Counted from the stretch's first letter, positions 6,301 through 15,563 are shown. The stretch is 34,076 nt of DNA from CAUZSH01 sp963582935 (GCA_963582935.1 CAUZSH010000012.1:1-34076); one strand, 5' to 3'. The notes: generated by a model not told the origin, from the sequence alone. Numbers and translations: made by a program.

Positions 6301-7986
6301 TTATTCGTGCTTATTGGGTTGAGTGAAGAGATACCAAGCGATGATGGCAGCGCCAGCAAGCCCAAGTTGGCTGGCGTAATGCTCAAAGAAAAGCTTAATG
6401 GGGGTAAGTGTGTCTAATGAGCCATTGTATAATACAGCATAAACCAAAAGACCCGCACCTGATGCCAAGATAAGTCCTCGGCGTTTTGATCGTAATTTTT
6501 GTTGCATGAGAACGTGTTCATTTTTTTTCTCAAGCTCTTTTGCATGGCGTAGTTGGTATCGCTTATTTTCAAGAATCTCGATTAATAAATCAGGGACTTC
6601 GGGTAGTTTTTCGCTGATCTCAGGTGTGTGTTCGATAACACGTTTCATAAATCCTTTGAAACCAATATGACGTTTCATCCATTTGACTAGAAACGGCTTG
6701 GCCGTTTCCCAAAGGTTTAACTCAGGGTAAAGTTGACGCCCCATACCCTCAATATTGAGTAATGTTTTTTGTAGAAGGATTAATTGAGGTTGTACCTCCA
6801 TATTGAAGCGTTGGGCAACCTGAAATAGTCTTACAAGGGTTTGGCCGAATGAGATTTCACTGAGTGGCTTCTCAAATATAGGCTCACAAACCGTACGAAT
6901 AGCGGCCTCAAGCTCATCTACTCGGGTTGTGGTTGGAACCCAGCCTGATTCAATATGAAGCTCAGCCACACGCTTGTAATCACGTTTAAAAAAAGCGAGG
7001 AAATTTCCAGCAAGGTATTGCTGATCCTCTCGTGTGAGGGTGCCCATAATGCCAAAATCAATAGAAATATAGCCGGGGTCCTTGGGGTTGGTGGTATCAA
7101 TAAAAATGTTTCCAGGGTGCATGTCAGCATGAAAAAAACAGTCTCTAAAAACTTGCGTGTAAAAAATTTCAACACCGCGTTCAGCAAGCAGTTTTAGATT
7201 GACACCTTTTTCTCTTAGCGTGTCAACATCAGAGGCACGAGCCCCGTGGACTTTTTCCATCACAAGGATGTCACGATTACAGTAATCCCAGTGGATTTCT
7301 GGAACGTAATGAATGGGACTATCTTTGAAATTTCTCCTAAGTTGTGATGCATTAGCCGCTTCACGTAACATATCGAGTTCATCCATTAAATCTCGTTTAA
7401 TTTCTGACACAACTTCGGTAGGCTTTAAGCGTTTTGTTGCTGTGATGTAGCGTTCTGCCATGGTGGCAATTGAGGTTAGCAACGCTGTATCATTGAGAAG
7501 TACTTTCTTGATCCCCGGTCGAAGCACTTTGACGATGACTTCTTTGCCGTTGTGGAGTGTCGCAGAGTGTACTTGCGCAATAGATGCTGAGGCTAAAGGT
7601 TTTTTAGTGAAACTGGCAAAAATAATCTCAACGGGTTTTCCCAGTGCTTTTTCGATAATGGCGACAGATTCGTCCTCCGGGAATGGGGGAACTTTATCTT
7701 GTAATCTTGACAACTCAATGGCTAAGTCTGGTGGGATTAAGTCAGGTCGAGTTGAGAGCGCTTGTCCAAACTTAATAAAGATGGGCCCCAGTGTCTCTAA
7801 GGCAAGTCTTAAACGTTCCCCGCGTGGAAGTTGTTTTTTATTGCTGGTCCAATAAAGGGGATTTAGATACATGGTGAAGCGTAACAGTCGCATTAGAGGC
7901 AGGTCAGCAACAATATCGACAAGGTTATACTTATTCCAAATATAAGCGATATACACTAATCGCCACCATTTTTTAATGCGTTTCAT
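6301..7986 (-). CDS. ubiB: Ubiquinone biosynthesis atypical kinase UbiB
   Basis: UbiB is a membrane-anchored ADCK/ABC1-type ATPase-kinase required for ubiquinone synthesis. It is thought to help hand lipid intermediates to the soluble Ubi complex. The KxGQ motif (FIKFGQALSTRPDL), the alanine-rich loop (PLASASIAQVH), ERG...FRDCFFHADMHPGN and the IDFGIMG metal site are all present. Two hydrophobic segments near the C-terminus are the expected membrane anchors. The frame opens at 7998, and the ATG at 7986 (MKRIKKWW) aligns best with the E. coli N-terminus. Either start overlaps the end of ubiJ, so translation is probably coupled. The gene lies between ubiJ and a HIT protein gene. Confidence 0.95.
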   Translation of the reverse strand: MKRIKKWWRLVYIAYIWNKYNLVDIVADLPLMRLLRFTMYLNPLYWTSNKKQLPRGERLRLALETLGPIFIKFGQALSTRPDLIPPDLAIELSRLQDKVPPFPEDESVAIIEKALGKPVEIIFASFTKKPLASASIAQVHSATLHNGKEVIVKVLRPGIKKVLLNDTALLTSIATMAERYITATKRLKPTEVVSEIKRDLMDELDMLREAANASQLRRNFKDSPIHYVPEIHWDYCNRDILVMEKVHGARASDVDTLREKGVNLKLLAERGVEIFYTQVFRDCFFHADMHPGNIFIDTTNPKDPGYISIDFGIMGTLTREDQQYLAGNFLAFFKRDYKRVAELHIESGWVPTTTRVDELEAAIRTVCEPIFEKPLSEISFGQTLVRLFQVAQRFNMEVQPQLILLQKTLLNIEGMGRQLYPELNLWETAKPFLVKWMKRHIGFKGFMKRVIEHTPEISEKLPEVPDLLIEILENKRYQLRHAKELEKKNEHVLMQQKLRSKRRGLILASGAGLLVYAVLYNGSLDTLTPIKLFFEHYASQLGLAGAAIIAWYLFTQPNKHE

Positions 7987-8632
7987 TTTCGGTCTCATTC
8001 TTTTTAGATAATAAGTTTATTCTGGCTTCAAGTCGGTCAAGATCATTTTGTAAGGATTGTATGTCTTCAAAAAAATCATTTATTTCTTCCCTTGGTGGGA
8101 ATAGCTTGGTTTCTTCGTGAAGATAGTCGTCTAATTCATGTATAAACTTTTGGTTACTGTTCTTTAGCCATTTGGTCGCCATCTTGAAGGGGGTAAGCAG
8201 AATATGGGCAGGTGTAATCCCAATTTTTTGTGCAAGATGATGTTCCCACTCAATGTCTAAAGCATTGTATAGGGTTTGATAGGATGACAGGACATGAAAA
8301 CTTCCAGACTGTTCGATTGTACCATCTTGTATGAAAGATTGCGGTTCTTTAGACAAACCCATTTGAATAAGGTCTGACAAGCTACCTTTAAGTGCGCAGT
8401 CAGCGGATGTTTCAGGAAGAGTATTGCTAATTATTAATTCGGAGGATGTGGGGGTTATATTGATGATTTTATGCCAATCACTAATGATGATGGTGAGAGA
8501 CTTTGCGTTTAGTTTCTCAAGCAGATATTCTTTTTGCGGATCTAAGTTCAAGGTGTGATTACAAATGCTACTGAGTAACGTAGCATTAAAAAGATTGAAC
8601 TCAAAAGGGTTGAATTTGAGCGCGCTAAACAT
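7973..8632 (-). CDS. ubiJ: Ubiquinone biosynthesis accessory factor UbiJ
   Basis: UbiJ is a non-catalytic protein with an SCP2-type lipid-binding domain. It scaffolds the soluble Ubi complex and holds the hydrophobic quinone precursors. Primary sequence conservation is low, as is usual for this family. The call rests on the 219-residue length (E. coli 201), the central TLPETSADCALKGSLSDLI region typical of SCP2 domains, the C-terminal Glu/Lys-rich coiled segment (about 180-215), and the position exactly between ubiE and ubiB. AGGAGA lies just before the ATG and overlaps the end of ubiE. Its stop lies inside the start of ubiB. Confidence 0.88.
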   Translation of the reverse strand: MFSALKFNPFEFNLFNATLLSSICNHTLNLDPQKEYLLEKLNAKSLTIIISDWHKIINITPTSSELIISNTLPETSADCALKGSLSDLIQMGLSKEPQSFIQDGTIEQSGSFHVLSSYQTLYNALDIEWEHHLAQKIGITPAHILLTPFKMATKWLKNSNQKFIHELDDYLHEETKLFPPREEINDFFEDIQSLQNDLDRLEARINLLSKKNETENETH

Positions 8633-8640
8633 AGGTTCTC

Positions 8641-9402
8641 CTAGTATTTATAACCGATATGAAGTGCCACAATGCCACCAGTGAGGTTATGATAAGTGCA
8701 ATCCTCGAAACCTGCATTTTCCATCATTGTTTTAAGGGTTTCTTGATCTGGATGCTTGCGAATAGATTCTGCAAGGTATTTGTAACTTTCCGCATCATTC
8801 AACAATATTTTTCCCAAGAAAGGTAAAATTGAAAAAGAGTATTGATCATAAATACTGCTAAGCATTGGTAACAAGGGTTTTGAAAACTCTAAGATCATGG
8901 CTTTTCCACCAGGCTTGATGGTGCGATACATGGAACGAAGCGTGGCATCTTTGTCAGTGACATTCCGTAGACCAAAACTAATGGTGATAATGTCAAAGGT
9001 GTTACTGTTAAAAGGCAGGCATTCAGCATTGGCTTGAACATAGTTTATATTGCCAATACAGCCACGATCGGTCAGCTTTTCTTTACCAATTTCAAGCATA
9101 GATTGATTAATGTCACTCAATATAACTTGACCTTTATCACCCACAAGTTTGCAAAATTTATAAGCAAGATCACCTGTACCACCTGCAAGATCAAGAACTT
9201 TATATCTTGGTCTAGCATTGGCTTTTTTAATGGTGAAGTGTTTCCAGATTCGATGTGTTCCCATGGACATAAGATCGTTCATGAGGTCATATTTTGGGGC
9301 AACAGAGTGAAAAACTTCTGCCACTTTTTTTTGTTTATCTTCCCAAGCAACATCGTCATAACCGAAGTGGGTGGTTTTTGCTTTTTCTTTTTGATCCGAC
9401 AT
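8641..9402 (-). CDS. ubiE: Ubiquinone/menaquinone C-methyltransferase UbiE
   Basis: UbiE is the SAM-dependent C-methyltransferase of the ubiquinone (and, where present, menaquinone) pathway. The 253-residue protein has the family start (THFGYDDVAWEDK), KYDLMNDLMSMGTHRIWK, SAM motif I LDLAGGTGD at residues 70-78, FGLRNVTD and LEFSKP, and the C-terminal LTGGIVALHIGYKY. It is the first gene of the ubiE-ubiJ-ubiB-HIT operon. The ATG has no strong Shine-Dalgarno site. A -10 box (TATAAT on the minus strand, 9433-9438) lies about 30 bp upstream of the start. A tRNA-Arg gene on the same strand lies upstream of that. Confidence 0.97.
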   Translation of the reverse strand: MSDQKEKAKTTHFGYDDVAWEDKQKKVAEVFHSVAPKYDLMNDLMSMGTHRIWKHFTIKKANARPRYKVLDLAGGTGDLAYKFCKLVGDKGQVILSDINQSMLEIGKEKLTDRGCIGNINYVQANAECLPFNSNTFDIITISFGLRNVTDKDATLRSMYRTIKPGGKAMILEFSKPLLPMLSSIYDQYSFSILPFLGKILLNDAESYKYLAESIRKHPDQETLKTMMENAGFEDCTYHNLTGGIVALHIGYKY

Positions 9403-9432
9403 GGGGATAAAACCATTTGCAGTGTTTTGCTG

Positions 9433-9461
9433 ATTATACCGTAAAGCGGTCTGTAAACACT
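9433..9461 (-). promoter_or_regulatory. Promoter of the ubiE operon
   Basis: A perfect TATAAT is read on the minus strand at 9433-9438. The hexamer 17 bp upstream (AGTGTT, 9456-9461) is a poor -35, and a better-looking TTTACA is only 13 bp away. The -10 is convincing, and the -35 is uncertain. Read-through from tRNA-Arg is the alternative. Confidence 0.5.
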
Positions 9462-9498
9462 AGGAAAGATTAACGGTTGTACTTATTGGGGTATGACT

Positions 9499-9575
9499 TG
9501 GTGCGCCCGAGATGATTCGAACATCCGACCTTTGGCTTCGGAGGCCAACACTCTATCCAGCTGAGCTACGGGCGC
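9499..9575 (-). tRNA. tRNA-Arg, anticodon CCG
   Basis: The 77-base gene folds into a full cloverleaf. The acceptor is GCGCCCG paired with CGGGCGC, and the D-arm is GCTC/GAGT. The anticodon stem is TTGGC/GCCAA around the loop CTCCGAA, which gives anticodon CCG for the CGG codon. The T-arm contains GTTCGAATC. The discriminator is A, and CCA is encoded in the gene (9499-9501 on the plus strand reads tgg). No other tRNA is next to it. It is divergent from uvrD and upstream of ubiE. No integrase or att-like repeat was seen at its 3' end. Confidence 0.97.
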
Positions 9576-9687
9576 AAAAATAATTTCTTTCATCTTTGTA
9601 TGAGACAGATAACGGCACAAATGTATCATATCCACATGTTTTCTGCTACGATTCTACGGATAAATATTGCATGAATCATCTTTTTAA

Positions 9688-11886
9688 ATGAACACAGTTG
9701 AGTCGCTCAATCCAGAGCAAAAAAAAGCCGTTATCGCCGATAATGAAAATATGCTCGTTCTGGCGGGAGCCGGAAGTGGCAAAACCAGTGTTTTAACACA
9801 CCGTACTGCATGGCTGGTCAATGAACAGGGTGTTCCACCCATGAATATTCTTGCCGTGACGTTTACGAATAAAGCCGCCAAAGAAATGCGCTCTCGGGTC
9901 GAATCATTATTAGATATATCCACACACGGCATGTGGATTGGTACGTTTCATGGCATTGCTCATCGTTTATTGCGACGACATGCTGGAGAGATTGGACTTG
10001 ATCCACAGTTTAAAATATTAGATCAGGACGATCAGTTACAAATCGTTAAGAAGATTGTCAAAGACTTGAATATAGACGATAAAATTTATCCGCCCCGGAC
10101 AATTCGGGCTTTTATTGGGGCACGAAAAGATGAGGGAGTTCGCGCGGATTCTCTGCATAGTTCGGATAGTCGATATGACTACACTTATATCAAAGCATTT
10201 CAGGCATATGAAACTCAGCTACGAGTTGATAAGGCTTTAGATTTTGCGGATTTGCTTTTGTATGTTCATGATTTATTTGATCAGAATGAAGGGGTGCGCC
10301 GATCCTATCAAGATCGTTTTAAGGTAATCTTGGTGGATGAGTTTCAGGATACGAATAAGATCCAATACGATTGGCTTAAACTGTTAGTGACCACCCAGAA
10401 TTCTATTATGGCGGTAGGTGATGATGATCAATCTATTTATGGTTGGCGTGGTGCAAAAGTTGAGAATATCTTTAAGTTCCAAAAAGAATATGCGCCTGTC
10501 TCGGTGATTAAATTAGAGCAAAATTATCGTTCAACTCAAACGATCTTAGATGCCGCCAATGCAGTGATTGCCAATAATGAAGAGCGTATGGGTAAAAACC
10601 TTTGGTCTGATGGGGACAAGGGTGAGCCAATTGCGATTTATGAGGCGGTAAGTGAGCGAGATGAAGCGGCTTATGTGTCCACTAAAATTGCCGATAAACT
10701 TAAAATGGGTGTGTCGGCGGATCAGGTGGCAATATTATATCGCTCGAATGCGCAATCACGTGCACTAGAAGAAGCTTTAATTACGCAAAAAGTGTCTTAC
10801 CGTATTTATGGGGGCGTGCGCTATTTTGAACGTGCTGAAATTAAAGATGTGTTGGCATATCTGCGTTTGATTGCCATGCCAGAAGATAATCTTGCTTTTG
10901 AGCGTATTATTAATGTGCCAACTCGTGGGATTGGTTTAAGGACAATTGATAAAATACGTGAATATGCTCGAGATAGCCATTTGTCATTATGGGCCTCTGC
11001 AGAGGATATGGTTGAAGCCAAACTTTTACCCGCCAAAGCATTGAATACAATCAAAACCTTTATCGTGATGATCAACGGGATGAAGTCACTTATCCAGCCA
11101 TTAGGATTAGCAGATAAAATAAAAGTGGTACTGGAAGGCTCTGGCTTGCTTGAATTTCATGGAAGTAGCAAGCATGAAAAGGCACAACAAAAATTGGAAA
11201 ATATGCAGGAGCTGGTGAATGCGGCTCAGAATTTTAACCCGCCTGTGGATGTAGTGGAAGAACAGGAAATGTTGCAAGAGTTTTTAGCTTTTGCCGTATT
11301 GGAATCGGGTGAATCTCAGGCAGATGAAAATACGCCAGCGGTTCAGCTTATGACACTGCATTCAGCGAAAGGCTTGGAGTTTCCACATGTTTATATGGTG
11401 GGTTTAGAAGAAGGTTTGTTTCCAACTTCTCGTTCAGTGGATATGGAAGAAAAGCTCTCAGAAGAAAGACGCTTATGCTATGTGGGTATTACCCGTGCTA
11501 TGAAAGCATTAACCATCAGTTATGCGACTTCACGGTTTCAGTATGGAGAATCTAGCTTTCCAATGAAATCCAGATTTTTAAATGAAATTCCTAAAGAGCA
11601 TACGCAATCTGTTCGAATGGGAAATACGAAACCAAAAACATTTGGGTTTGGGGTCTCTCCAACAGATTTTTTAAATAAGCGAGCGAAAGCGATTGCTTCT
11701 CACACTTCCCCAATAGGCTCCCAATACAAGCAAGGTGATATTGTGGAACATGCCAAATTTGGGATGGGTGTTTTTTTGGGCAATGAGGGTGATGGTGAGG
11801 ATGCACGTTTACATGTGGATTTTAAAGGTGGGTATGGCGCAAAAGTTTTAGTGGCGAAATATGCACGATTAACTAAAATTTCATAA
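9688..11886 (+). CDS. uvrD: DNA helicase II UvrD
   Basis: UvrD is a superfamily 1 3'-to-5' helicase. It removes the incised oligonucleotide in nucleotide excision repair and unwinds DNA in mismatch repair. The 732-residue protein parallels E. coli UvrD (720). It has Walker A GAGSGKT (27-33), FTNKAAKEMR, GMWIGTFHGIAHRLLR, Walker B VDEFQDT (about 216-222), GDDDQSIYGWRG, LEQNYRS, PTRGIG, TLHSAKGLEFP (about 554) and VGITRA. The C-terminal KQGDIVEHAKFGMGVF segment is the Tudor-like domain that binds RNA polymerase in UvrD and PcrA. The ATG has no obvious Shine-Dalgarno site. nadB follows 33 bp later on the same strand and may be co-transcribed. I saw no LexA-type box upstream. Confidence 0.96.
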   Translation: MNTVESLNPEQKKAVIADNENMLVLAGAGSGKTSVLTHRTAWLVNEQGVPPMNILAVTFTNKAAKEMRSRVESLLDISTHGMWIGTFHGIAHRLLRRHAGEIGLDPQFKILDQDDQLQIVKKIVKDLNIDDKIYPPRTIRAFIGARKDEGVRADSLHSSDSRYDYTYIKAFQAYETQLRVDKALDFADLLLYVHDLFDQNEGVRRSYQDRFKVILVDEFQDTNKIQYDWLKLLVTTQNSIMAVGDDDQSIYGWRGAKVENIFKFQKEYAPVSVIKLEQNYRSTQTILDAANAVIANNEERMGKNLWSDGDKGEPIAIYEAVSERDEAAYVSTKIADKLKMGVSADQVAILYRSNAQSRALEEALITQKVSYRIYGGVRYFERAEIKDVLAYLRLIAMPEDNLAFERIINVPTRGIGLRTIDKIREYARDSHLSLWASAEDMVEAKLLPAKALNTIKTFIVMINGMKSLIQPLGLADKIKVVLEGSGLLEFHGSSKHEKAQQKLENMQELVNAAQNFNPPVDVVEEQEMLQEFLAFAVLESGESQADENTPAVQLMTLHSAKGLEFPHVYMVGLEEGLFPTSRSVDMEEKLSEERRLCYVGITRAMKALTISYATSRFQYGESSFPMKSRFLNEIPKEHTQSVRMGNTKPKTFGFGVSPTDFLNKRAKAIASHTSPIGSQYKQGDIVEHAKFGMGVFLGNEGDGEDARLHVDFKGGYGAKVLVAKYARLTKIS

Positions 11887-11919
11887 GCACGCAAAGAAAA
11901 GCGAAGGTTGGGTAGGAGT

Positions 11920-13503
11920 ATGCAGCATAAAGTTGATGTTTTAATTGTGGGGGCAGGCACCGCAGGTTTAACCAGTGCGCTTAAACTTGCGGATACTTAT
12001 AAAGTTGCGGTCATTTGCAAAACGAATTTAGGTGATGGCTCTAGCTTTTATGCACAAGGTGGCATTGCCGCTGTAATGGATGAAGGTGACTCTTGCGATT
12101 TACATATACAGGATACGTTGATTTCGGGTGATGGTCTTTGCGATGAGGCTGCAGTCCGTTTTACGGTTGAAAATGCCAAAGAAAGCATCGAATGGTTAAT
12201 TGATCAAGGCGTTAAGTTTACAAAAGGTGATCCTGATTATGACGGAAATCAACCTTACCACCTTACTCAGGAAGGTGGTCACTCTTATCGGCGAATCATA
12301 CATGCAGACGATGCGACAGGAAAAGCCGTGCAGACTACGTTAACAAGTTTGGTGCGTGCCCATAAAAATATTGCAGTGTATGAGGATTATAACGTTGTTG
12401 ATATTATCAAAGATGATCAACGTTGTGTGGGGGCTTATGCCTTAAATGACAAATCAAAAAAAGTAGAAACCTTTGTGGCTAAGGCCACCATTCTAGCGAC
12501 GGGTGGCTCTTCTCGGGCCTATATGTATTCGACGAACCCAGTGGTCTCTAGTGGAGATGGCATTGCGGTCGCTTACCGAGCGGGTTGTCGTGTGGCGAAT
12601 ATGGAGTTTAATCAGTTTCATCCTACCTCCTTATATCACCCAGCAGGAAGTTCCTTTCTTTTAAGTGAAGTATTGCGAGGTGAAGGGGCTTATTTGCGAT
12701 TGCCTACAGGCGAGCGTTTTTTGAGCTGTTTTGATGAGCGTGCGGAGCTGGCACCTCGTGATATTGTGGCAAGAGCCATTGATTATGAGATGAAACGTTT
12801 AGGGGTTTCGCATGTGAATCTAGATATCTCACATAAGCCAAAAGATTTTATTACCACACATTTTCCGACAATTTATGAAACGTTGTTGGCGCTTGGTATT
12901 GATATGACAAAAGAACCAGTGCCCGTAGTGCCTGCAGCACATTATACTTGTGGCGGTGTGATGGTGAATGATCATGCCCGTACAGATATTGATGGGCTAT
13001 ATGCTGCAGGAGAAGTCACCTATACTGGATTGCATGGTGCGAATAGGATGGCAAGTAATTCTTTGCTTGAATGCTTGGTGTATGCCACGGCTGCAAGCGA
13101 AGATATCAAACAAAATTTATCGAAGATAAGCCCTACCACTGAGATCAAACCTTGGGATGAAGCGCAGGTTTCTGACTCTAATGAAGAGGTATTTATCCTG
13201 CATAATTGGCAAGAGTTGCGCTGGATTCTTTGGAATTATATGGGGATTGTTCGTAGTGACCGCCGATTGGAGCGTGCTGCGCGTCGTATTGATATTTTGA
13301 AAAAAGAGGTTTTTGAGTATTACTCTGATTTTAAGCTTACAGGTGATTTACTGGAATTACGAAACCTGGTTTTAGTGGGTGAGCTGATGGTGAAATCGGC
13401 CAAAAAACGTAAAGAAAGTAGAGGATTGCATTATACTTTGGATTATCCAAAGCATGACTTGAACTATTTGAAACCAACAATTATGAAACCAAGGGAATCA
13501 TAA
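11920..13503 (+). CDS. nadB: L-aspartate oxidase
   Basis: NadB is a flavoprotein that oxidises L-aspartate to iminoaspartate, the first step of de novo NAD synthesis. NadA then uses the product. The sequence has the FAD-binding GAGTAG (residues 11-16), SSFYAQGGIAAV, EGGHSYRRIIHADDATG, LATGGSSRAYMYSTNP, EFNQFHPTSLYHP, VPAAHYTCGG and HGANRMASNSLLECL, and it aligns to E. coli NadB throughout (527 versus 540 residues). The open frame starts at a TTG at 11908. The ATG at 11920 gives the usual short lead before the Rossmann fold. However, AGGAG (11914-11918) is only one base from that ATG, so the true initiation site is uncertain. nadA and nadC are not in the window. Confidence 0.95.
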   Translation: MQHKVDVLIVGAGTAGLTSALKLADTYKVAVICKTNLGDGSSFYAQGGIAAVMDEGDSCDLHIQDTLISGDGLCDEAAVRFTVENAKESIEWLIDQGVKFTKGDPDYDGNQPYHLTQEGGHSYRRIIHADDATGKAVQTTLTSLVRAHKNIAVYEDYNVVDIIKDDQRCVGAYALNDKSKKVETFVAKATILATGGSSRAYMYSTNPVVSSGDGIAVAYRAGCRVANMEFNQFHPTSLYHPAGSSFLLSEVLRGEGAYLRLPTGERFLSCFDERAELAPRDIVARAIDYEMKRLGVSHVNLDISHKPKDFITTHFPTIYETLLALGIDMTKEPVPVVPAAHYTCGGVMVNDHARTDIDGLYAAGEVTYTGLHGANRMASNSLLECLVYATAASEDIKQNLSKISPTTEIKPWDEAQVSDSNEEVFILHNWQELRWILWNYMGIVRSDRRLERAARRIDILKKEVFEYYSDFKLTGDLLELRNLVLVGELMVKSAKKRKESRGLHYTLDYPKHDLNYLKPTIMKPRES

Positions 13504-13522
13504 TACATAAGGAGATATATCC

Positions 13523-13897
13523 GTGAATCAACATACAGAAAGAGAGATTTATCATTCAAATGTTCCACCCGGCGCGACTTCGATGAAAGCGGTCTATATC
13601 CTATATTTAATCGGGGTGTTCTTGTCGGCTGGGCTGCTCACGCTGTTGGGCGTATTGATTGCCTTTATTAATAAGGATACCTATCGTCAAACTTCGTTAA
13701 TGATGGATCATTATCGTTATGCGATACGTTCATTCTGGTATTCAATATTGTGGACGATTCTAGGCGTGGTGCTTGTGTTCACAGTTATTGGCGCGCTGCT
13801 TGGTTGGTTGTTGATGCTTTTTTCATGGGTTTGGTTTGTTTATCGTAGTATCAAAGGGCTCTGCTATCTATTAGATGGACGAAGGCTTTATTTTTAG
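13523..13897 (+). CDS. Small membrane protein, DUF4870-like
   Basis: This is a 124-residue protein with a hydrophilic N-terminus (about 20 residues) and three hydrophobic segments at about 22-48, 70-95 and 97-118. The overall pattern, with a polar loop containing INKDTYRQTSLMMDHYRYAIRSF, resembles small DUF4870-type membrane proteins, whose function is unknown. The assignment is from general appearance and not from a search. The start is a GTG with a strong AAGGAGAT (13509-13516) at six bases. It lies 19 bp after nadB, so it is probably in the same transcript. No catalytic or metal-binding residues stand out. Confidence 0.7.
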   Translation: MNQHTEREIYHSNVPPGATSMKAVYILYLIGVFLSAGLLTLLGVLIAFINKDTYRQTSLMMDHYRYAIRSFWYSILWTILGVVLVFTVIGALLGWLLMLFSWVWFVYRSIKGLCYLLDGRRLYF

Positions 13898-14062
13898 TGA
13901 GTACTGTATTGAAATATAAAAGCATTTTAATTCCGTTCGATTCAAGCATTAAAAAAAGATCTCATTAAAAGAGCGTGTGTGCTATTATGTGGCACATATT
14001 TTAAATGTGTTTATGGCATGTTCACCTCTATAAAACACAAATAATTATAAAAAAGAAAAATT

Positions 14063-15511
14063 ATGGCTGACGCACAATCATTTAAGCACCCAAAAGTATT
14101 TTACATGATATTTATGTTGGAAATATGGGAGCGATTTGGTTACGCAACGGTCATTGCCATTGCGGTTCTATTTTTTGTTCAAGGAATTGGACTGACGAAT
14201 TCTCAAGCTTTTGTCCTATTTGGCGCATATTCCTCATTAATGTATGGTTTTATCGTACTGGGCGGTTTTATCGGCGATAATATTCTTGGTGCAAAAAGAA
14301 CGATTGTTTTGGGCTTGCTCGTGATGTTGGTAGGGTATTTGTTGCTAGGATTTGGCGATATAAATACCGTTTATTGGGCAATGGCATTAATTTGTGTGGG
14401 GACGGGACTATTTAAATCAAATCCCTCAAGTCTGCTTGCGAAATGTTATCCAACAGATAACCCTCAGCTTATACATAATGCTTTTACCATGTTTTATATG
14501 GCGATTAATATCGGCGCGGTCCTGGGGCTTTTCTTTTCTCCGTTAATTAGCAAGCACTACGGCTTTCAAACCTCATTTGTTGTTGCTGCGATAGGGATGG
14601 TTCTTGCCTTGGTAACCTTTGCGTTTTCAAAAAATTCCTTAAGCCATATTCATACCGCGGCAGGTAAAAGAGCTTTAAACTATAGGTATCTGGCGGTTAC
14701 ATTGATTAGTTTAGTGGTATTGGTTTATATCACAGAGCTAATGTTAAAGCATGTATTGTATGCTCAAATTACGGTATGGATTGTTTCAGCGGTTGTCATT
14801 GGTGCTTTTTTGAAAAAAACTTCTGAGCAAGTGAGTGTCCAAAGAAGGCGTATGATTTTGGCGTTGATTTTAATGGCAGAGGCAATCGTTTATAAAATTC
14901 TTTATGTTCAAATGCAAACCTCAATTAATTTTTATGCCATTAACAATGTTGAGCATAGTTTATTTGGTTTCTCAATCACGGCACAAAGTTTTCAGTCATT
15001 AAACCCTTTCTGGATTATCGTGATGAGTCCAGTTTTAGCGTATTATTATATGAAATCTAAAGACACGCGCTTTGGCTTCAGTATTTATAACAAGTTTGCT
15101 ATTGGGATGTTATTATGTGGGCTTGCGTTTATTTCACTCTATTTTTCAAGATTTTTTGCAAATGATGAGGGTGTCGTTTCAGCGGGTTGGTTGGTGTTAA
15201 GCTATGGATTACAATCTACGGGTGAGCTTTTGATCTCAGGGCTTGGCGTTGCGATGGTGGCGGAATTAGTGCCTGCGGCAATGTCTGGATTTGCAATGGG
15301 GATGTGGTTTGTTTTCCTTGCAATAGGCAGTATGCTAGGTGGCCATGTTGCGTCTCTTGTTTCAACAGAGGGTGAGGTGTTGCAAAATGATAAGTTGCAT
15401 ACGCTTATTTCCTATACCGATGTGTTTCTTGTTATTGGAATTTGTACCTTGGTTTTTGCCATGATTATGTTCTCTAGCACCAAGCTCAAGGCTAAGTTGA
15501 TTGGAAAATAA
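14063..15511 (+). CDS. POT-family proton-dependent di/tripeptide transporter
   Basis: This is an inner-membrane peptide importer of the proton-coupled oligopeptide transporter family. The 482-residue protein has about 14 spans, like E. coli DtpA/DtpB. The signature ExxER occurs as E20-I-W-E23-R24-F, which couples protons to transport. GLFKSNPSSLLAKCYP and AFTMFYMAINIGA match the family motif region. The usual FGYYG after ERF reads FGYAT here, so the second tyrosine is alanine. Because that tyrosine lies near the peptide site in studied members, substrate range could differ (inference). It is a single gene: 165 bp separate it from the upstream gene and 77 bp from maf, and there is no clear terminator on either side. 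Uptake of peptides suggests a life that uses amino acids as nutrients. Confidence 0.92.
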   Translation: MADAQSFKHPKVFYMIFMLEIWERFGYATVIAIAVLFFVQGIGLTNSQAFVLFGAYSSLMYGFIVLGGFIGDNILGAKRTIVLGLLVMLVGYLLLGFGDINTVYWAMALICVGTGLFKSNPSSLLAKCYPTDNPQLIHNAFTMFYMAINIGAVLGLFFSPLISKHYGFQTSFVVAAIGMVLALVTFAFSKNSLSHIHTAAGKRALNYRYLAVTLISLVVLVYITELMLKHVLYAQITVWIVSAVVIGAFLKKTSEQVSVQRRRMILALILMAEAIVYKILYVQMQTSINFYAINNVEHSLFGFSITAQSFQSLNPFWIIVMSPVLAYYYMKSKDTRFGFSIYNKFAIGMLLCGLAFISLYFSRFFANDEGVVSAGWLVLSYGLQSTGELLISGLGVAMVAELVPAAMSGFAMGMWFVFLAIGSMLGGHVASLVSTEGEVLQNDKLHTLISYTDVFLVIGICTLVFAMIMFSSTKLKAKLIGK

Positions 15512-15563
15512 TCAAAATACACGTTTATGCTCGATACTTCTCATTTTTTAAATAACGATTAGG

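Noticed and set aside
6288..6386. N-terminal extension of the HIT protein to 6386
   Set aside because: The extra 33 residues read into ubiB and are unlike HIT proteins; the ATG at 6287 has a well-spaced ribosome site and the standard start.
9034..9444. 136-codon open frame antisense to ubiE
   Set aside because: It is the complement of the ubiE coding sequence; Phe/Ile-rich with no family resemblance.
9499..9575. tRNA-Arg as an integration site for a mobile element
   Set aside because: No integrase of phage type, no direct repeat of the tRNA 3' end, and normal housekeeping genes on both sides; xerD is the chromosomal resolvase.
9600..9687. LexA-type box upstream of uvrD
   Set aside because: No CTG-N10-CAG pattern is present in the gap between tRNA-Arg and uvrD.
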